A stretch of 64,000 nucleotides of DNA from Deinococcus sp. AJ005 (lineage in GTDB: Bacteria > Deinococcota > Deinococci > Deinococcales > Deinococcaceae): assembly GCF_009017495.1 (NCBI RefSeq), contig NZ_CP044990.1, forward strand, positions 2,797,001 to 2,861,000, written 5' to 3'. Positions 38,448 through 49,212 of the stretch are shown in pieces. The position numbers and the translations under genes are program-made. Position 1 is the stretch's first letter. The number at the start of each line of letters is the position of its first letter. Under the pieces are notes generated by a model. It was given only the letters and a program-made list of their open reading frames with translations. It ran no database searches and was not told where the DNA came from.

Positions 38448-38481
38448 AGCATGTCATCCCCCCCCTGAACGCCCCCTGAAC
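38448..38481 (-). promoter_or_regulatory. Tandem GTTCAGG (SARP-type) box and -10 of the subtilase gene
   Basis: Minus strand: GTTCAGG (38481-38475), GGGC, GTTCAGG (38470-38464), ten bases, then CATGCT (38453-38448). Spacing is identical to the box of the delta-60 gene. The repeats lie in the last codons of the SARP regulator gene and encode part of its AFRGRSGGG tail. Confidence 0.7.
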
Positions 38482-40796
38482 GCCTCGCGCTGCTCCCTGA
38501 AATACACAGCGAGATCGTCGTGGCCTGCACCTTCCAGAAGACTCAGGGCCTCCTCGATCAGAGGCAAGCTCTCCTGTAACTCGGCCAGGTTGCCTAGCGA
38601 CAGCGCCAGCAGGCGGACTTCACCGCCCTGCCGGGCAGCGTGAATAGCCTGACTGTAAGCGTTGGCGGCCTGGTCCGCTCTCCCCAGTTTGTGATGGAGG
38701 ACGCCCACGTTGTTCCACGCGGCGGCAGCCGTGGAGAGATCCTGTCGGCTCTCGGCGTTGGTGGCAGCTTGCTGGGCGTAGGCTAGGGCATCGGTCCATT
38801 GATCCTGGGCCTCCAGAATCCAGCCGATATCCAGCAGCACGGTGGCTGGAAGCTGATTCAGCGAAGACTCCTGCATCTCGCGCAGCAAGGGGCCAACGTC
38901 TCTGCCAAGTTTCTGCATGGCAATCGCCTGGCAGCACACCAGTTTCAGCCGCATCAGGTCGTCGTCTAACAGCATGAACAGAGCGGCAGAGCGCTGGGCG
39001 CAGTCATGGGCCTGTGCGTAGTCCTGGGCAGCCAGAGCCAGCGCCGCCAGCAGGTTATAAGCCTGCGCCCGCGCTTCCATGTCGCCGTTCAGGCCAGCGT
39101 TCGCCAGGGTCGTCGCGCCCGCCCGGTCACCCAGTCGCCACACGGCGCGGCCCCGGAAGACCTGCACCAGCGGCGTGTCTGGCAACTCACTCAGCACCTT
39201 CAGGGCTTCTTTGTGCTGACCCAGGGCGTCCAGCGCTCGGCCCAGCAGCAGGCGAGTTTCTGGCGACTGCGCGTGCGGGCGCAGCAGGGCGTGGGCCTCG
39301 ACCTGGCGGTCTTCGGCCAGCAGCGCGCGGGTACGGTCAGCGAGCACCGCCTGGAAACCGGGGAGGTCGCTTGAACCCGTCAGCATGTGCGCACGCAGGT
39401 AATGCGGCAGGGCGTCTGCGGGCAGCAGGTGCGGGGCCAGCAGGGTCAGCACCTCGGTTTCCAGGCTGGGCTGGGTGTCCAGCCAGGCGCGCAGGGCAGC
39501 GGGGGCGGTGGGCCGGGTGCCGTCCAGCAGACAGGCGCGGTTCAGGCGTTCCAGGGCGGCGGCCATATCCTCGCCGCCCAGTTCCAGCGCCGCCTGTGTG
39601 GCCTTCAGGTCGGGCGTCTCCTGAATGCCCAGACACGCCAGAAGCTGCCGCGCACGGGGTGGATGCAGCGCCAGCAGATGCGCGTAGGCGTCGGCCAGCG
39701 ACAGATTCTGGCGGTGGGCATGAATCAGGGCAGGAATGCCACCCGTGAGTGGCAGCTCCCCAGCTCGCAAAGCGCTCAGCGGACGTAGCGTCAGTTCCGG
39801 CAGAGGCAGGGGGGGCCGTTCACGGCTGCCGATCACCAGGGGCGGGCCAGCGTGCGTGGCTGCCAGCGCCAGCAGAACGCGGCGAGAGTCGGGGTCACAC
39901 GCTTCCCAGTCGTCGATCAGCAGCGGCTCTGAGCGGGCACTCAGCACCTGCGCCCAGGCGCTTTCGGTGACTGGGCCGGGATGGGGCACCTCTGGCAGGG
40001 CCAGCAGCGTCGCGTGGGGCCGCCCGCCCTGCCCACGCAGCAGCGTTCCCACCGACGCGGCCAGCAGGGCACTCTTGCCGATCCCGGCGGGGCCAAGCAA
40101 CCACAGCGTCTGACCCGGCGGCACCTCCATGATCCGGGCCAGCTCGGCCTGACGACCTGTCAAGGACACGCTGGGCGCATGCAGCGCGACACCCAGCTCG
40201 GCAGCTTGACGCTCCAGCAGGGCGGCGTCCGGGTGCCTCTCGGCGGCCAGCAGATTGTGAAGTTCTCCGAAGGTCTCGGGATCAGGTGGGGCAGCTCCAG
40301 GAACGGCGTAGGCCAGGGCAGCCCAAACACCGGCGCCTCCAGTTCCGGCGTCCACGGCGGCGCGGGCCTGACCCAGCAGCAGACGGCGGTAAGCATCCGC
40401 GCCCGACTCACGCGTGGCGAGCAACCATTCGGCCAGATCGTCGGACAGATCGCCCGCCCCAATCCCAGCAGCGAAAGCGCCCCGGTAAATCCTACGGGCC
40501 TGGTCAAGATCCTGGCTGCGGCAGGCGCGCAACAGGTCGCTCACATCGCATTCCAGCGGGGTTGCCACCTGGGTATCGGTGACACGCAGCAGGTCTGCCG
40601 AAACGTGCCGGAGCTGCCCCAGCGCCACCGAAAGGCTGTTCATGGGGTCTGCGGCATCTGGCCAGAACTGCCGGGCCAGCGTGCGGCGTTCCTGGGTGCC
40701 CCGCAGAGACAGATAGGCCAGCAGCAACAGGGGCTTCTCACGCCGGAAGGCCGTCCCCTGAAGCTCCAGCGGGCCAAAGGTGAGTAATTTCACCAC
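38454..40796 (-). CDS. SARP/BTAD-type transcriptional activator with ATPase and TPR domains
   Basis: 780 residues from GTG 40796; TAGGAT ends 6 nt upstream, so the mRNA is probably leaderless. Residues 1-95: OmpR-like winged helix (LTFGPLELQGTAF...). About 95-205: bacterial transcriptional activator domain. About 208-420: NTPase with Walker A GPAGIGKSA (235-243) and Walker B LLIDDWE. About 500-770: TPR-like helical repeats. This layout fits large signal-integrating activators. The adjacent secreted-protein genes carry the tandem repeat boxes such proteins bind; the inducing signal is unknown. Confidence 0.85.
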   Translation of the reverse strand: MVKLLTFGPLELQGTAFRREKPLLLLAYLSLRGTQERRTLARQFWPDAADPMNSLSVALGQLRHVSADLLRVTDTQVATPLECDVSDLLRACRSQDLDQARRIYRGAFAAGIGAGDLSDDLAEWLLATRESGADAYRRLLLGQARAAVDAGTGGAGVWAALAYAVPGAAPPDPETFGELHNLLAAERHPDAALLERQAAELGVALHAPSVSLTGRQAELARIMEVPPGQTLWLLGPAGIGKSALLAASVGTLLRGQGGRPHATLLALPEVPHPGPVTESAWAQVLSARSEPLLIDDWEACDPDSRRVLLALAATHAGPPLVIGSRERPPLPLPELTLRPLSALRAGELPLTGGIPALIHAHRQNLSLADAYAHLLALHPPRARQLLACLGIQETPDLKATQAALELGGEDMAAALERLNRACLLDGTRPTAPAALRAWLDTQPSLETEVLTLLAPHLLPADALPHYLRAHMLTGSSDLPGFQAVLADRTRALLAEDRQVEAHALLRPHAQSPETRLLLGRALDALGQHKEALKVLSELPDTPLVQVFRGRAVWRLGDRAGATTLANAGLNGDMEARAQAYNLLAALALAAQDYAQAHDCAQRSAALFMLLDDDLMRLKLVCCQAIAMQKLGRDVGPLLREMQESSLNQLPATVLLDIGWILEAQDQWTDALAYAQQAATNAESRQDLSTAAAAWNNVGVLHHKLGRADQAANAYSQAIHAARQGGEVRLLALSLGNLAELQESLPLIEEALSLLEGAGHDDLAVYFREQREAFRGRSGGG

Positions 40797-40897
40797 GCGT
40801 TTATCCTATCGCCCTTTGCGCTGACCTGTGGAGCGGTCTGCCTGGTGGCCCCTGCTCCATCCATTCGCAACGTCTACACACCTCTATCCCCGCAGTC

Positions 40898-42325
40898 TTA
40901 CTCCCACGTCTCCCCCACTCCGGGCACGTCCAGGCCGCCCAGGGCGTCGTAGCGCAGGCCCAGCAGTTGCCCCGCCCCGTTCCAGCCGCTCAGCATGCTC
41001 AGCGGGACGCCGCCGCCGGGATGCACCGTGCCGCCCACCTGCGCCAGATTGCGAATCTGGGGAACCGTCCAGCCGGGGCGCAGGCTGCCGGTCAGGCCGT
41101 GCGGCGCGCGTCCGTACAATGCGCCGCCCTGTGAGACGCGGGCGTAATCGGCGGGACCGAGGGGCAGCCAGTCCTCCACATCTAAAGGAAAGCGTTCCTG
41201 CAAAAGCTTGAGCAACAGCAGCCCATAGGCGCGTGGATCGTCTTCCAGTTCCGGTCTGGGGGGCGCGTTGACCAGCAGGAAGGCGCGCTGGCCGTCCAGA
41301 TGCAGGTACAGCGTAGGATCGCGCGGCAGGCGTCCAGCGCGGATGTCCTGCCACTCGCGGGCGTACTGCGCAGGCCAGAAGATGTGGTGGGCGCGGCCCA
41401 TGTCCTCTTTCAGGTGCAGTTGCAGGGCAAAGCCGCTGACGCCGCGCGGGGTGGGTTTTTCCTGCACGCCCAGCCAGCCCAGCGTCAGTGCACGGTCCGC
41501 CGCACTGACCCAGGCGTCGGCGGCGAAGGCCCCCCGGTCCGTGTGTGCGCCCAGCACGCGCCCGCCGTGAACGATGAGTTGCCGCACCCGCGTACCGTAT
41601 TCAAAGCGGACGCCCAGTTCCACGGCCTTGTCGTGCAACCGTTCGGCCAGCGCCAGCAACCCTCCCTGCATGTGCCACACGCCGTAGCCCAGCTCCACCC
41701 AGGCGATGTTGTGCAGCACGGCAGGAGCACGGTAAGGGTCCGCCCCCAGGTAAGTGGCGAAGCGCAGCCAGAACGGCGACATGAACGGCCCCGAACGGGT
41801 GTAGCGGGCCAGCGTCGTTCCAGGCGCGGCCCGTATACCGCGTGTCAGGGCATACCGGGCCAATCGCGCCTGCGTGGGCGGCGGCGCGAACAGAAAGGTG
41901 GGCGCGGCGTCCAGATACATCTGGCGGGCAGAGGCCAGCAGCGTGGTGTAGCGCTTGCCCTCCGTCTTTGAAAGCTGCGCCAGCGTCGGCTCCAGGCTGC
42001 CCGCCACATGCAGGGCCTCGGGGGCGAAGATGCGGCCCTCACCGGGTTTAGAGGCGTGCGCGTGGTAGGTGGTGGTGGGGCGGGCAGCCTCCAGTTCGGG
42101 GGCGGGCAGTTCCAGGCGTTCGTGCAGCGCTCGGAAAATCTGCGGCATGGTGACCACCGTGGGGCCGCTGGAGAAATCCTCGTAGCCCAGCGCCGCCTTG
42201 CCTCCGGGGCGTTCCAGCGCGTCCAGCACGGTTACCTGCGCCCCGGCCTGCGCCAGCCGCAGCGCCGCCGCCAGCCCCGCGAAGCCCGCACCGATCACCG
42301 CGACATGCCTGGGAGCGTTCTTCAA
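40898..42325 (-). CDS. crtD: Carotenoid desaturase (CrtD-like, phytoene desaturase family)
   Basis: 475 residues, starting at TTG 42325, just before the FAD motif HVAVIGAGFAGLAAALRLAQ. The C-terminal carotenoid oxidoreductase motif is VGGTVHPGGGVPLSMLSG. Similar proteins in deinococci introduce the 3',4' double bond of deinoxanthin after 1',2' hydration. The position 2.6 kb from cruF and at the end of the crtO-cruF gene string supports this. Phytoene desaturase CrtI is the alternative, but CrtI normally pairs with crtB, which is absent here. Confidence 0.82.
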   Translation of the reverse strand: MKNAPRHVAVIGAGFAGLAAALRLAQAGAQVTVLDALERPGGKAALGYEDFSSGPTVVTMPQIFRALHERLELPAPELEAARPTTTYHAHASKPGEGRIFAPEALHVAGSLEPTLAQLSKTEGKRYTTLLASARQMYLDAAPTFLFAPPPTQARLARYALTRGIRAAPGTTLARYTRSGPFMSPFWLRFATYLGADPYRAPAVLHNIAWVELGYGVWHMQGGLLALAERLHDKAVELGVRFEYGTRVRQLIVHGGRVLGAHTDRGAFAADAWVSAADRALTLGWLGVQEKPTPRGVSGFALQLHLKEDMGRAHHIFWPAQYAREWQDIRAGRLPRDPTLYLHLDGQRAFLLVNAPPRPELEDDPRAYGLLLLKLLQERFPLDVEDWLPLGPADYARVSQGGALYGRAPHGLTGSLRPGWTVPQIRNLAQVGGTVHPGGGVPLSMLSGWNGAGQLLGLRYDALGGLDVPGVGETWE

Positions 42326-42392
42326 ACCCGCGTTTTCCTGTTGGTCCTACTGTTCATGCCCAGAGGATAATGCGGACTGCGGGGCAGAGCAG

Positions 42393-43103
42393 TCACTTTT
42401 GCACGCTGATGGAATAGGCGAGCAGTTCCTCGCGGCTCAGGGTCTTTCCACCCTTCAGCACGCTGAGGCTGCCGCCCGGCCCGGCAGACTGGCCCACTTC
42501 CAGCACGTACTGATAGCCCGCGTTGTCCCAGACATAACGCTCGTGGCCCCCGTTGGTGCGGGTGTGCGTGCCGCCCGCGAGCTGAATGCCAGGAGTGCCG
42601 TCACGGTTGCGGCTGGCGTAGGTGACTTTCCCGCCGCTCTCCCAGACGATGACCGTGTGCCTCGCGGTGGCGGCCAGCACGGTGGCCTGCGGCACGTATC
42701 GGCACTGGAAACGGCCTGCCGGAACGACGTATTCGTTGATGTGGGTCATGCGATAAGCAGGATCGGTGGTGTTCTCTACGTTGCTGCTGTGAATGAAGTA
42801 TCTGGGAGTCTGGCTCGGCGTCTGCCCGGCGGGTGTCAGCGGCGTGTAAATCTGGCCCGCGCCAGGATCGGGATGGCCCAGTTGCCAGTTCTGGACGTTG
42901 ATCTTTCCGCCCACCCACTGCGCCAGTTTTACCGCGTCGCCAGAATTGGCCGGAGCCGTGACCGCCAGCACCCGCCCCGGCGTGTCGCACCACGATTGAA
43001 CGGGCTGCCAGCCGCCGACATTGGCGTATGAAGATTCCTGCCACTGCGCCTGGGCCTGTGCGCTGCCTGCCAGGGCGAGGGCCAGTAAAAGCGTGCGTTT
43101 CAT
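42393..43103 (-). CDS. Secreted protein of unknown function within the carotenoid cluster
   Basis: 236 residues with a signal peptide (cleavage near AQAQAQW). The rest is rich in predicted strands and aromatic residues and has two cysteines (SWCDTPG, FQCRYVP). It is not a carotenoid enzyme by any motif I know. It lies between the glycosyltransferase and the desaturase genes with gaps of 56 and 67 bp on the same strand, so it is probably co-transcribed. Confidence 0.7.
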   Translation of the reverse strand: MKRTLLLALALAGSAQAQAQWQESSYANVGGWQPVQSWCDTPGRVLAVTAPANSGDAVKLAQWVGGKINVQNWQLGHPDPGAGQIYTPLTPAGQTPSQTPRYFIHSSNVENTTDPAYRMTHINEYVVPAGRFQCRYVPQATVLAATARHTVIVWESGGKVTYASRNRDGTPGIQLAGGTHTRTNGGHERYVWDNAGYQYVLEVGQSAGPGGSLSVLKGGKTLSREELLAYSISVQK

Positions 43104-43159
43104 GCGCCTAGCCTCGGCCCGTTTGCTGAGGTGAAGCTGATGGGCAGGGCCATCAAAAG

Positions 43160-44272
43160 CTAATCCCTTTCCCCTCCACCCTGCGGGTATTCACGGCCCT
43201 TCCAGACCACCCGCCGCCGCGCCGCCCTCAGATACACCGGGAGCGCCAGCAGCGGCGTGACTGGCCCCAGCAGCCCTTCCAGCAAGTCGGCGGGTCTGCG
43301 GCGGCCCGCGATCAGGGCCACGGCGGTTCGTTCCAGCAGCCCCAGCACGCGCAAGGCCCTTGCCCCCGGCACTGGCAGCCCCAACACAGGCAGCAACCAC
43401 GGCAGCGTATACACCGCCAGATGGGCCACCGCGCTCAGCAGCAGCAGCGGGCGCGAATGCAGGTGGATGGGCAGCACGTTCTTGGAAAAGCCGCGCACCG
43501 AGTCCGGGTACGAGCGGTACATCCGCACGCCGATGACGTTCTGCCCCAGCGCCGAGGCCACCCGGCCCCCACGGGCCTTTAAACGTCGGGCCAGTTGCAT
43601 GTCTTCCAGCAGTTCCCGGCGCACCAGCGCGTAGCCCCCGGCCCCTTCCAGCGCCACGCGGCGAAAGGCCATGACCTGCCCGTTGGCAATCGTGGCGGCG
43701 GCCTGCGGCTGCCTGATGGCCGGATAGGGGAAGTAGGACAGCACGGCGGCGTCCACCAGCGGCGTCAGCAGGCGCTCGCCCAGAGTCTGATTCGCCTGAC
43801 GCGGCTGCACGCTCAGCAAGTCGGCCCCGGATGCCTCCAGCTCATGCAACACCGCCCCCAGCGCGCCCGCGTGCCACGTCACATCCGCGTCGGTGAAGAT
43901 CAGAATGTCGCCCGACGCCAGGATGGAGAGTTGCTGACAGGCCCACGGTTTGCCGAACCAGCCGGGGGGCAGAGGTTGGCCCTGAATGACCCGCGCGCCC
44001 AGCCCAGACGCAATCTCTGCCGTGCCATCGGTGCTGCTGTCGTCCAGCACGATCACTTCGTCTGCGCCCTGCGCCAGCACGCCGGGGAGAGTGTGGGGCA
44101 GGTTGGCGGCCTCGTCGCGGGCCGGAATCAGGATGGAGATGCGGGGGCCACTGCGGGGCGTGGGGCGTGGGCGCAGGCGCGGAAAATGCACGGCATTGAT
44201 CATCAGCACCGCCGCCTTTCCCGCCAGCCACGCGAAGGCGAAGGTGTGGTAGGCGCGGGCAATGGGCTTCAT
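43160..44272 (-). CDS. Membrane-associated GT2 glycosyltransferase (CruG-like)
   Basis: 370 residues. N-terminal hydrophobic helix, then a GT-A domain: [37 protein letters not shown], and a [13 protein letters not shown] acceptor segment. Two to three C-terminal membrane helices follow. In cyanobacteria the carotenoid glycosyltransferase CruG is encoded beside CruF; this gene is two away from cruF and overlaps an acyltransferase gene by 4 bp. Transfer of a sugar to a hydroxylated carotenoid is the likely role. Confidence 0.78.
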   Translation of the reverse strand: MKPIARAYHTFAFAWLAGKAAVLMINAVHFPRLRPRPTPRSGPRISILIPARDEAANLPHTLPGVLAQGADEVIVLDDSSTDGTAEIASGLGARVIQGQPLPPGWFGKPWACQQLSILASGDILIFTDADVTWHAGALGAVLHELEASGADLLSVQPRQANQTLGERLLTPLVDAAVLSYFPYPAIRQPQAAATIANGQVMAFRRVALEGAGGYALVRRELLEDMQLARRLKARGGRVASALGQNVIGVRMYRSYPDSVRGFSKNVLPIHLHSRPLLLLSAVAHLAVYTLPWLLPVLGLPVPGARALRVLGLLERTAVALIAGRRRPADLLEGLLGPVTPLLALPVYLRAARRRVVWKGREYPQGGGERD

Positions 44273-44925
44273 TGGTCCCCCGTGATCAGCGTCAGCAGGC
44301 GGGCAGGCCAGTCCACCTCATCGCTGCCGCTGGCCCGTCCGGCCATCACACGCAGGTAGCCCGCCAGCGGTTGCTCCGGGTCACTGGAGGCGAGTTCAGC
44401 GTCCAGCAGGCTCAATTCGTGCGCCAATGCTTCGGCCAGATCAGTTTTCGCCGCCCCTATTCGCAGATATGCCTCCGGCCATTGCCCGCCGCGCATCACC
44501 ACGCGCAGGGCCACGGGAATCAGGGGGACGCCCGCCGTCCGCGCGATCCACGCCGCGCCGGGTTGCAACTCGGCCAGGGGTCCGGGTGGCTGCACGGCTC
44601 CCTCTGCGAAGACTGCCACCCATGCACCATCCTGCGCACTCCGCGCCGCTTCGCGTACCCGGCCCGCCTCCAGTGCGCCCATGCGCCGCAGGAAGGGAAA
44701 GCGCCCCAATTGCCGCGCCGACATCAGCACCCGAAAGTCCGCGCCCGCCCACCACGCCAGTTCGCGCAGCACGTAGCCGTCCCACCAGGAATTGTGGTTG
44801 GGCACCAGAACCGCGCCGCCTGCTGGCAGGGAACCGCGCACCCACACGCCACCCAGCCCAGCGTGCAGGCTCTGGCGAATGCTGTGCTTCAGAACGGGGG
44901 TGGCCCAGGGAGCGCGGTCAGGCAC
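44269..44925 (-). CDS. PlsC-type acyltransferase
   Basis: 218 residues from GTG 44925, overlapping the cruF end by 8 bp. The HX4D motif is NHNSWWDG and the second block is [11 protein letters not shown] (in place of FPEGTRS). It transfers a fatty acyl chain to a hydroxyl group at the membrane. PlsC would acylate lysophosphatidate, but its place between a carotenoid hydratase and a glycosyltransferase suggests acylation of a carotenoid glucoside, as in thermozeaxanthin- or staphyloxanthin-type pigments. That assignment is inferred. Confidence 0.8.
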   Translation of the reverse strand: MPDRAPWATPVLKHSIRQSLHAGLGGVWVRGSLPAGGAVLVPNHNSWWDGYVLRELAWWAGADFRVLMSARQLGRFPFLRRMGALEAGRVREAARSAQDGAWVAVFAEGAVQPPGPLAELQPGAAWIARTAGVPLIPVALRVVMRGGQWPEAYLRIGAAKTDLAEALAHELSLLDAELASSDPEQPLAGYLRVMAGRASGSDEVDWPARLLTLITGDQ

Positions 44926-45871
44926 GCTTCCCCCTCACCGCCCGCGCCAGCCCCAGACCCAGCAACATTGCCCCCAGGGTGACGATGGCCTCCAGATAGC
45001 GGCCCACCAGCACCAAGCCGCCGGGGAGGAAGAAGGCTTCAATCGGGTAAGCGACGGCGAAATTGAATGAGGTTGGGGGAACCCTGTTGCCACCAGGGAG
45101 AGAAGAGAAAAAGACCCCCGGCCCGATTTTCAGCAGCACCCATGAAATGCCACTTGCCACCGCCCACCAGCCCAGAAAGTTCTGCAACGGAGCGCCCGCC
45201 CAGATGGGATTCGGATCACTCCACAGCCAGTAGCGCTGGGCGGTCATCAGCGGTTCCAGACCCACGTCCCACAGCGCCAGCAGCAGCCCAGCCAGCCACG
45301 CCCGCCCGCCCGCCAACAGCAGGCCCGCCAGCGTCAGGGCGAACCAGCCCAATGGAACCATCAGCGGCACACCGAGGATTAAAGGCTCGGGGGCGGTGGC
45401 GTAGGAGTAGATGCCAAAGGGGAAGCCAGTGCGGGTGCCGATCACTTCCGCGCTCAGGCCCAGGCCACAGGCCAGCGCGGCCATCAGCCAGGAACGGCCC
45501 CAGCCCACGCGCTCGGCGGCATACAGGAGCGCACCCACGAACAACGCCGCCGTACTCGCCAGCCCCAGCACGCCGAAGCCCTCCGGCCACAGCGGCACAG
45601 GAACGTGCAGAAGGGCGTACAGGGCAATCAGCCACATCCACGGGCGCGTCTCGGAAATGAGTTGTCGTGTCCGGTCTTGCAGCGTTCTGGAGAATCCGCT
45701 GCCCAGCGCGTCTCCTGCCAGCGCCAGAAGGCCGGAGAGCGGCACGCCAATAGCGATCAGCGCCCAGCCTGCACTCCGATCTGTCAGGACCAGCAGCGCA
45801 CCCGCAAAAGCAATACCCAGCGCGGCGAAGGCGAGGCCAGTACGGAGAATGGTGGGCGGGAGGTGGGTCAA
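44918..45871 (-). CDS. cruF: Carotenoid 1,2-hydratase (CruF-like)
   Basis: 317 residues with about eight transmembrane segments. Family motifs: [16 protein letters not shown] and the [18 protein letters not shown] stretch, each rich in residues conserved in CruF/DUF422 proteins. It adds water across the 1',2' double bond of the open psi end, producing the tertiary hydroxyl of deinoxanthin-type pigments. The loop near [15 protein letters not shown] appears longer than usual. The start lies 2 bp after the Nudix stop. Confidence 0.88.
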   Translation of the reverse strand: MTHLPPTILRTGLAFAALGIAFAGALLVLTDRSAGWALIAIGVPLSGLLALAGDALGSGFSRTLQDRTRQLISETRPWMWLIALYALLHVPVPLWPEGFGVLGLASTAALFVGALLYAAERVGWGRSWLMAALACGLGLSAEVIGTRTGFPFGIYSYATAPEPLILGVPLMVPLGWFALTLAGLLLAGGRAWLAGLLLALWDVGLEPLMTAQRYWLWSDPNPIWAGAPLQNFLGWWAVASGISWVLLKIGPGVFFSSLPGGNRVPPTSFNFAVAYPIEAFFLPGGLVLVGRYLEAIVTLGAMLLGLGLARAVRGKRA

Positions 45872-45873
45872 GG

Positions 45874-46277
45874 TCAGTCCTCAGCAGACAGAGGCATAAA
45901 TTGCCCCAGCATCGTGAAGTAGTGCTGGGTTGCGTCTGAGACATTCTGTGGCAGTGCCTTGCGCAGCCACCAACGCGCCTCCCGAGCATCGTCACCTGCC
46001 TTTACTTCATCGCCTGAGTCATCGGCGGTAAAAAAGTGTGTTTCCCAATCCACCCGATTTCCGTCCGGGTAGGTGTGCGGGTGCTGGAACACGGCAAGTG
46101 GACGGAGAACGCCGACGCTCAGGCCAGTTTCCTCGGCCAGTTCGCGCCGTGCTGCGGCCTCTGGAGTCTCGCCGGATTCCAGCCCCCCACCTGGCACGTC
46201 CCACAGGCTGTTGTCTCTTCGCCGGATCAGCAAAATTGCTTCGTCCTTCAAGACAGCCACGCCCGCTCCCACGCGCC

Positions 46278-46281
<4 letters not shown>
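45874..46281 (-). CDS. Nudix hydrolase in the carotenoid operon
   Basis: 135 residues from GTG 46281, which overlaps the crtO stop by 4 bp (GTGA); a longer frame upstream would lie wholly inside crtO. The Nudix box is complete: [18 protein letters not shown] followed by AEETGL. It hydrolyses a nucleoside diphosphate derivative, releasing phosphate or a nucleotide in the cytosol. A role in isoprenoid diphosphate turnover is possible given its place, but not shown by sequence. Confidence 0.85.
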
Positions 46282-47813
<1,532 letters not shown>

Positions 47814-47907
47814 CCAGTCAAGTGTGCCATGAAGAGCGTGGGACGGACGGGAAGCAATGCGCCAGATGGCCGATGCAGGCCACGCCCCGAACCTCTCAAA
47901 CTGGAAC

Positions 47908-48369
47908 ATGCCATCTTTCACCGTCCGCCGCCTCAGCTCTGGCGATGAGCAGGCCCTAGCCCTCGTCGCCCGCGAGGAAACCGACTTCACGGGCGAGGAA
48001 TCCAGCCCGCCGTTGGCTCCGGCAGATGCCCGCGCTTACCTGTCCGATCCTGCTGTGTGGCACTGGCACGCCGAGGCGGACGGTCAGCCCATCGGCTTTC
48101 TGCTGGCCTATGTCCACCCTCAGCGGCACGGCGAGGCCCGGCACGTCATGTTCGACGAGATCGGCGTGCGCGAGGGCTGGCGGCGTAGAGGCGTGGGCCG
48201 CGCACTGGTAGACGCTTTGCACAAGCAGATGCGCGCCGAGGGGATACAGGAAGTCTGGGTGCTGGCCGACAACCCGGAGGCGGGGGCGTTTTACGAGGCT
48301 TGTGGATATGCAGTGGATGAGGTACAGGGCGTGATGCTCTCGCACTCTGTTGCTGACAGAGAAGCGTAA
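47908..48369 (+). CDS. GNAT family N-acetyltransferase
   Basis: 153 residues from ATG 47908. The acetyl-CoA loop is [13 protein letters not shown] (R/QxxGxG/A type), followed by [19 protein letters not shown], the usual beta6-beta7 end. The acceptor amine is unknown. It is divergent from crtO with 94 bp between starts. A TACACT promoter for the next gene lies just past its stop codon. Confidence 0.85.
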   Translation: MPSFTVRRLSSGDEQALALVAREETDFTGEESSPPLAPADARAYLSDPAVWHWHAEADGQPIGFLLAYVHPQRHGEARHVMFDEIGVREGWRRRGVGRALVDALHKQMRAEGIQEVWVLADNPEAGAFYEACGYAVDEVQGVMLSHSVADREA

Positions 48370-48393
48370 GACCCGGTCCCGTACACTGCCTCC

Positions 48394-48621
48394 ATGTTTG
48401 GCAACCGCCGCGTGCCCCCCCACATCGTCCTGATCTTCAGCGTGTTGCTGGGGGCGTTGTGCGCGGTGGGAGCCTTTTTCGCCATGCGTTCGGGAAGCTG
48501 GCTGTGGGCCGGGCTGGCGCTGGTGCTGGCGATATGGTTCGTCGTGGACGCCGTGCGCTCCTACGGCTGGAACGAGAGTAAGAAGCGGCTGGCCGCAGAG
48601 AAACAGGCCGCCGCCCGCTGA
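48394..48621 (+). CDS. Small membrane protein with two helices
   Basis: 75 residues: two transmembrane helices (about 10-30, VLIFSVLLGALCAVGAFFAM, and 36-53, WAGLALVLAIWFVVDAVR) and a basic, cytosolic C-terminal tail (KKRLAAEKQAAAR). TACACT ends 6 nt before the ATG, so it has its own leaderless promoter. No family recognised. It is convergent with the next GNAT gene, with 1 bp between stops. Confidence 0.72.
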   Translation: MFGNRRVPPHIVLIFSVLLGALCAVGAFFAMRSGSWLWAGLALVLAIWFVVDAVRSYGWNESKKRLAAEKQAAAR

Positions 48622-48622
48622 T

Positions 48623-49195
48623 TTAATCTTTCTCGCGCCTGAGCCAGAACCGCATGGGCTTTGGCGTTTCTGCTGTCTCGGCCACGTCCTGCCAGCTCAT
48701 GGTGGTTTGTAAATCAGGCCGCTCGATATAGCCACGCGCAGCCCAAAAGGCATTGAGCGGGCGGTAATCGGCAGGCCGGGCCGGATGCTCTTCTGGCCTT
48801 TGCACGGCGCAGAAGGCGCTCACGTCCAGCCCCAGCCGCCGCGCATGGGCCTCGCGCCCATCGAAAAACGCGTGCCCCAGCCCGCGCCCCCGGTACTCGG
48901 GCAGCAGCACGCTCTCGCCCAGATACAGCACGTCGGACACGTCAAATTCAGGGGGTTCAAACGGTGCCCTGATTTCCGGCGTCTCGTGGATCAGCGGCAC
49001 GGCGGTACTCGCGCCGACCACCTTCCCGCCGTCGCGGGCCAGAATAATCACGGCATCACGGGCGTCCAGGTAAGTTTGCAGGTAGGCCTCCTCGTATTCG
49101 GGAGTGCCACCGTACAGGTACGGAAAGGCGCGGAAAACCTGCGCCCGCAACCGTGCCAGATCGCCTAAGAAGGGGCGCAGGTCCGGGCCGCTCAA
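48623..49195 (-). CDS. GNAT family N-acetyltransferase
   Basis: 190 residues from TTG 49195. The GNAT loop is LPEYRGRGLGHAFFDGRE. Homologous proteins usually begin a few residues earlier, and the upstream codons read SIDVTALSGPDLRPFLGDLA, so translation may begin at ATT 49210 or CTG 49216 instead, overlapping the stop of the SnoaL-like gene. The substrate is unknown. Likely co-transcribed with the SnoaL-like gene. Confidence 0.8.
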   Translation of the reverse strand: MSGPDLRPFLGDLARLRAQVFRAFPYLYGGTPEYEEAYLQTYLDARDAVIILARDGGKVVGASTAVPLIHETPEIRAPFEPPEFDVSDVLYLGESVLLPEYRGRGLGHAFFDGREAHARRLGLDVSAFCAVQRPEEHPARPADYRPLNAFWAARGYIERPDLQTTMSWQDVAETAETPKPMRFWLRREKD

Positions 49196-49212
49196 CGCCG
49201 TGACGTCAATGC

